Part shown: piece by piece, positions 62,577 to 64,000 of the stretch
Layout: every line of letters begins with the position of its first letter
How positions within the stretch are numbered: position 1 is the stretch's first letter
Assembly (NCBI GenBank): GCA_947568835.1
Contig: OX387607.1
Coordinates: 5,580,001-5,644,000, forward strand
Direction of reading: 5' to 3'
Length of the DNA stretch: 64,000 bases
DNA from: Protonemura montana
Taxonomy: Eukaryota; Arthropoda; Insecta; Plecoptera; Nemouridae
The notes under the pieces: generated by a model
What the model was told of the DNA's origin: nothing
Seen by the model: only the letters and a program-made list of their open reading frames with translations
Databases searched by the model: none
Made by a program: the position numbers and the translations under genes

Positions 62577-64000
62577 TACACGCATGAATTCAATGTCCGA
62601 AGGTATCGGCAGAAGTATCTTTGCTAAGATTTAACTAAGTTTTTCTGTACGTATCACCAGAAAATATTTCAGAAGCGTTCATTAAGCATTTCGCATACTG
62701 AAAGAGAATTGGTACCAAATGACGAATATTTTAAATTCTCTTGTCAAAATTTAACAGGTTTCTTATAAAAAATAAAAAAAATAAAAAATAAAATGTCATT
62801 ATTTTTGCACAACAGCAAGAAAAAGCGACTTTACAACGAATTATCATCGCTGTGAACTTCTTTGACGATAAATAATTAGCATTATACTAATATCCATAAA
62901 ATAAATCAGATTCCCATGTTTTAAACATGTGAACTTGAGTCCAAAAATAGTTTTTTGTAAATTGACTTGAAATCACCTTATAAATAAATCTAGCACTATT
63001 AATCGTGAGCCAGCATCCGCGCTATCCCATCAGACTACCGAGGCGTCTATGTGACAGTCAGCGTCGTCAACTGACATGCATTTGCGCGACGCTTGGCAAA
63101 GAGAACCGACGCCCTGAGTGACACCTACGTCGACGCCGACGCCGACGCGCGGATCATAGCGACGTCAAACGACGCCCTATTACTATGATAATGACACGAG
63201 TGAAGTCGGGAGTCGCGTTGCAAGGATATATTATTTACATCGGACCTAGAAGGTGTTTTTTTTTCTAGGGGTATAGCAAAGGATCTTGGTTGGTGTTTTT
63301 ATGTGGAGCTTTGCAACTGCAAGAGTGTGCATCGAAGAGTGTTGAAATGTATGGTGCATACAAATATGTGGCATGTTATCATTTTGAATTAAAAAATCTG
63401 GATGTATTTTGAGCTGAAAGAGCCCAGAAGATTGTCACAGAAGTAGGAATGTTTTTAAATGGTCTAAAATATATATATTTTTTTTTAATTGCAATTTGTT
63501 CAACTATTTCCTAGTTATAAATCAAGTCAAGGTACCAGTTTGTACGTAGATACAACTAGTTAATTCCACCAAGATAAGGTGCAAGGAACTTAGGCTACAA
63601 AATTATTTTTCTGTTAGGAATATTGCTAGCATATTTTTGAAGGGCAATCTTTGGCATCTTTAATATGCTAAGCTAAGCGATCGTATCAAATTATTGTTAC
63701 TCGAGTCAATATTGAACGAGTATTTTACAAATTAACTGTTTTTAGAACGCTTACAAAACATTACACTGCCGAATAACAAAAAGAAAAAAATATCAAGCGA
63801 ACATCTTTTTTTATTATTTGGTTAGAGGAACACAAATATATTTTAAAATTTGTTTAATTTTGTGCCAGTTAAAAAAATTTACATGAATCCAATACGCACA
63901 CTTCCCTTGACAGACAATTAACTTTTGAATAAACTTCTACAAAAAAAAATCATATGATTTTCTTGGCCTGGTTGGATTCATGGGCACTGCGGATTTAAAA
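62577..64000. other. non-coding stretch, nothing recognised
   Basis: AT-rich sequence with a tRNA-like half on the minus strand near 63010-63055 (CGGTAGTCTGATGGGATAGC, box A-like, no box B) and a GACGCC tract (63129-63151). No gene is seen to the window end. Confidence 0.4.
63129..63151 (+). repeat. GACGCC hexamer tract, copy 2
   Basis: Three GACGCC-type units beginning CGTCGACGCCGACGCC, with further single units at about 63103 and 63171. Related to the tract at 39.85 kb. Confidence 0.65.

Overview
This window looks like a gene-poor, repeat-rich stretch of an arthropod nuclear genome, probably an insect. Three things point there: a GT-AG style intron boundary before the only clear coding exon, an arthropod-type serotonin receptor tail in that exon, and 5S rRNA-derived SINEs whose 5S part resembles insect 5S. 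There are no operons, ribosome binding sites or other bacterial features. The species cannot be told from the sequence alone.

Layout. Bases 1-8660 are a head-to-tail array of four related mobile elements (about 937, 3344, 3453 and 943 bp). Each ends in a small hairpin followed by CTAG, as Helitron-type rolling-circle elements do. The two long members each carry about 2 kb of a 10-bp minisatellite (TATTCTATGG and variants). Bases 8661-15018 are mostly non-coding, with a foldback repeat and a 5S-derived SINE. Bases 15019-15630 are the last coding exon of a 5-HT7-type serotonin receptor (TM6, TM7 and cytoplasmic tail, plus strand), followed by probable 3' UTR. The exons for TM1-TM5 are not seen in the window, so the preceding intron may run left past the Helitron-like array.

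From 18.5 to 64 kb no further gene could be named. What can be supported is a second 5S SINE (19.1 kb); a possible divergent promoter with outward-facing splice donors (22.24-22.47 kb); a decayed non-LTR retrotransposon reverse-transcriptase fragment on the minus strand (27.0-28.0 kb); four copies of a terminal-inverted-repeat MITE family (33.8, 36.6, 51.7 and 62.3 kb), one holding a nested perfect-hairpin insert and one a probable LINE tail; a second foldback repeat family with a tRNA-like sequence beside one copy (33.1 kb); a 52-bp tandem repeat built around a 16-bp palindrome (47.9 kb); and a dense cluster of nuclear-receptor half-sites (49.5 kb). Two minus-strand ORFs near 59-60.5 kb look coding but are not recognised.

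The best candidate for something unusual is the Helitron-like tandem array. Its members alternate in sequence type, its third member is a mosaic of two others, and its length differences sit inside the minisatellite. Together these record both rolling-circle style concatemers and later unequal exchange.
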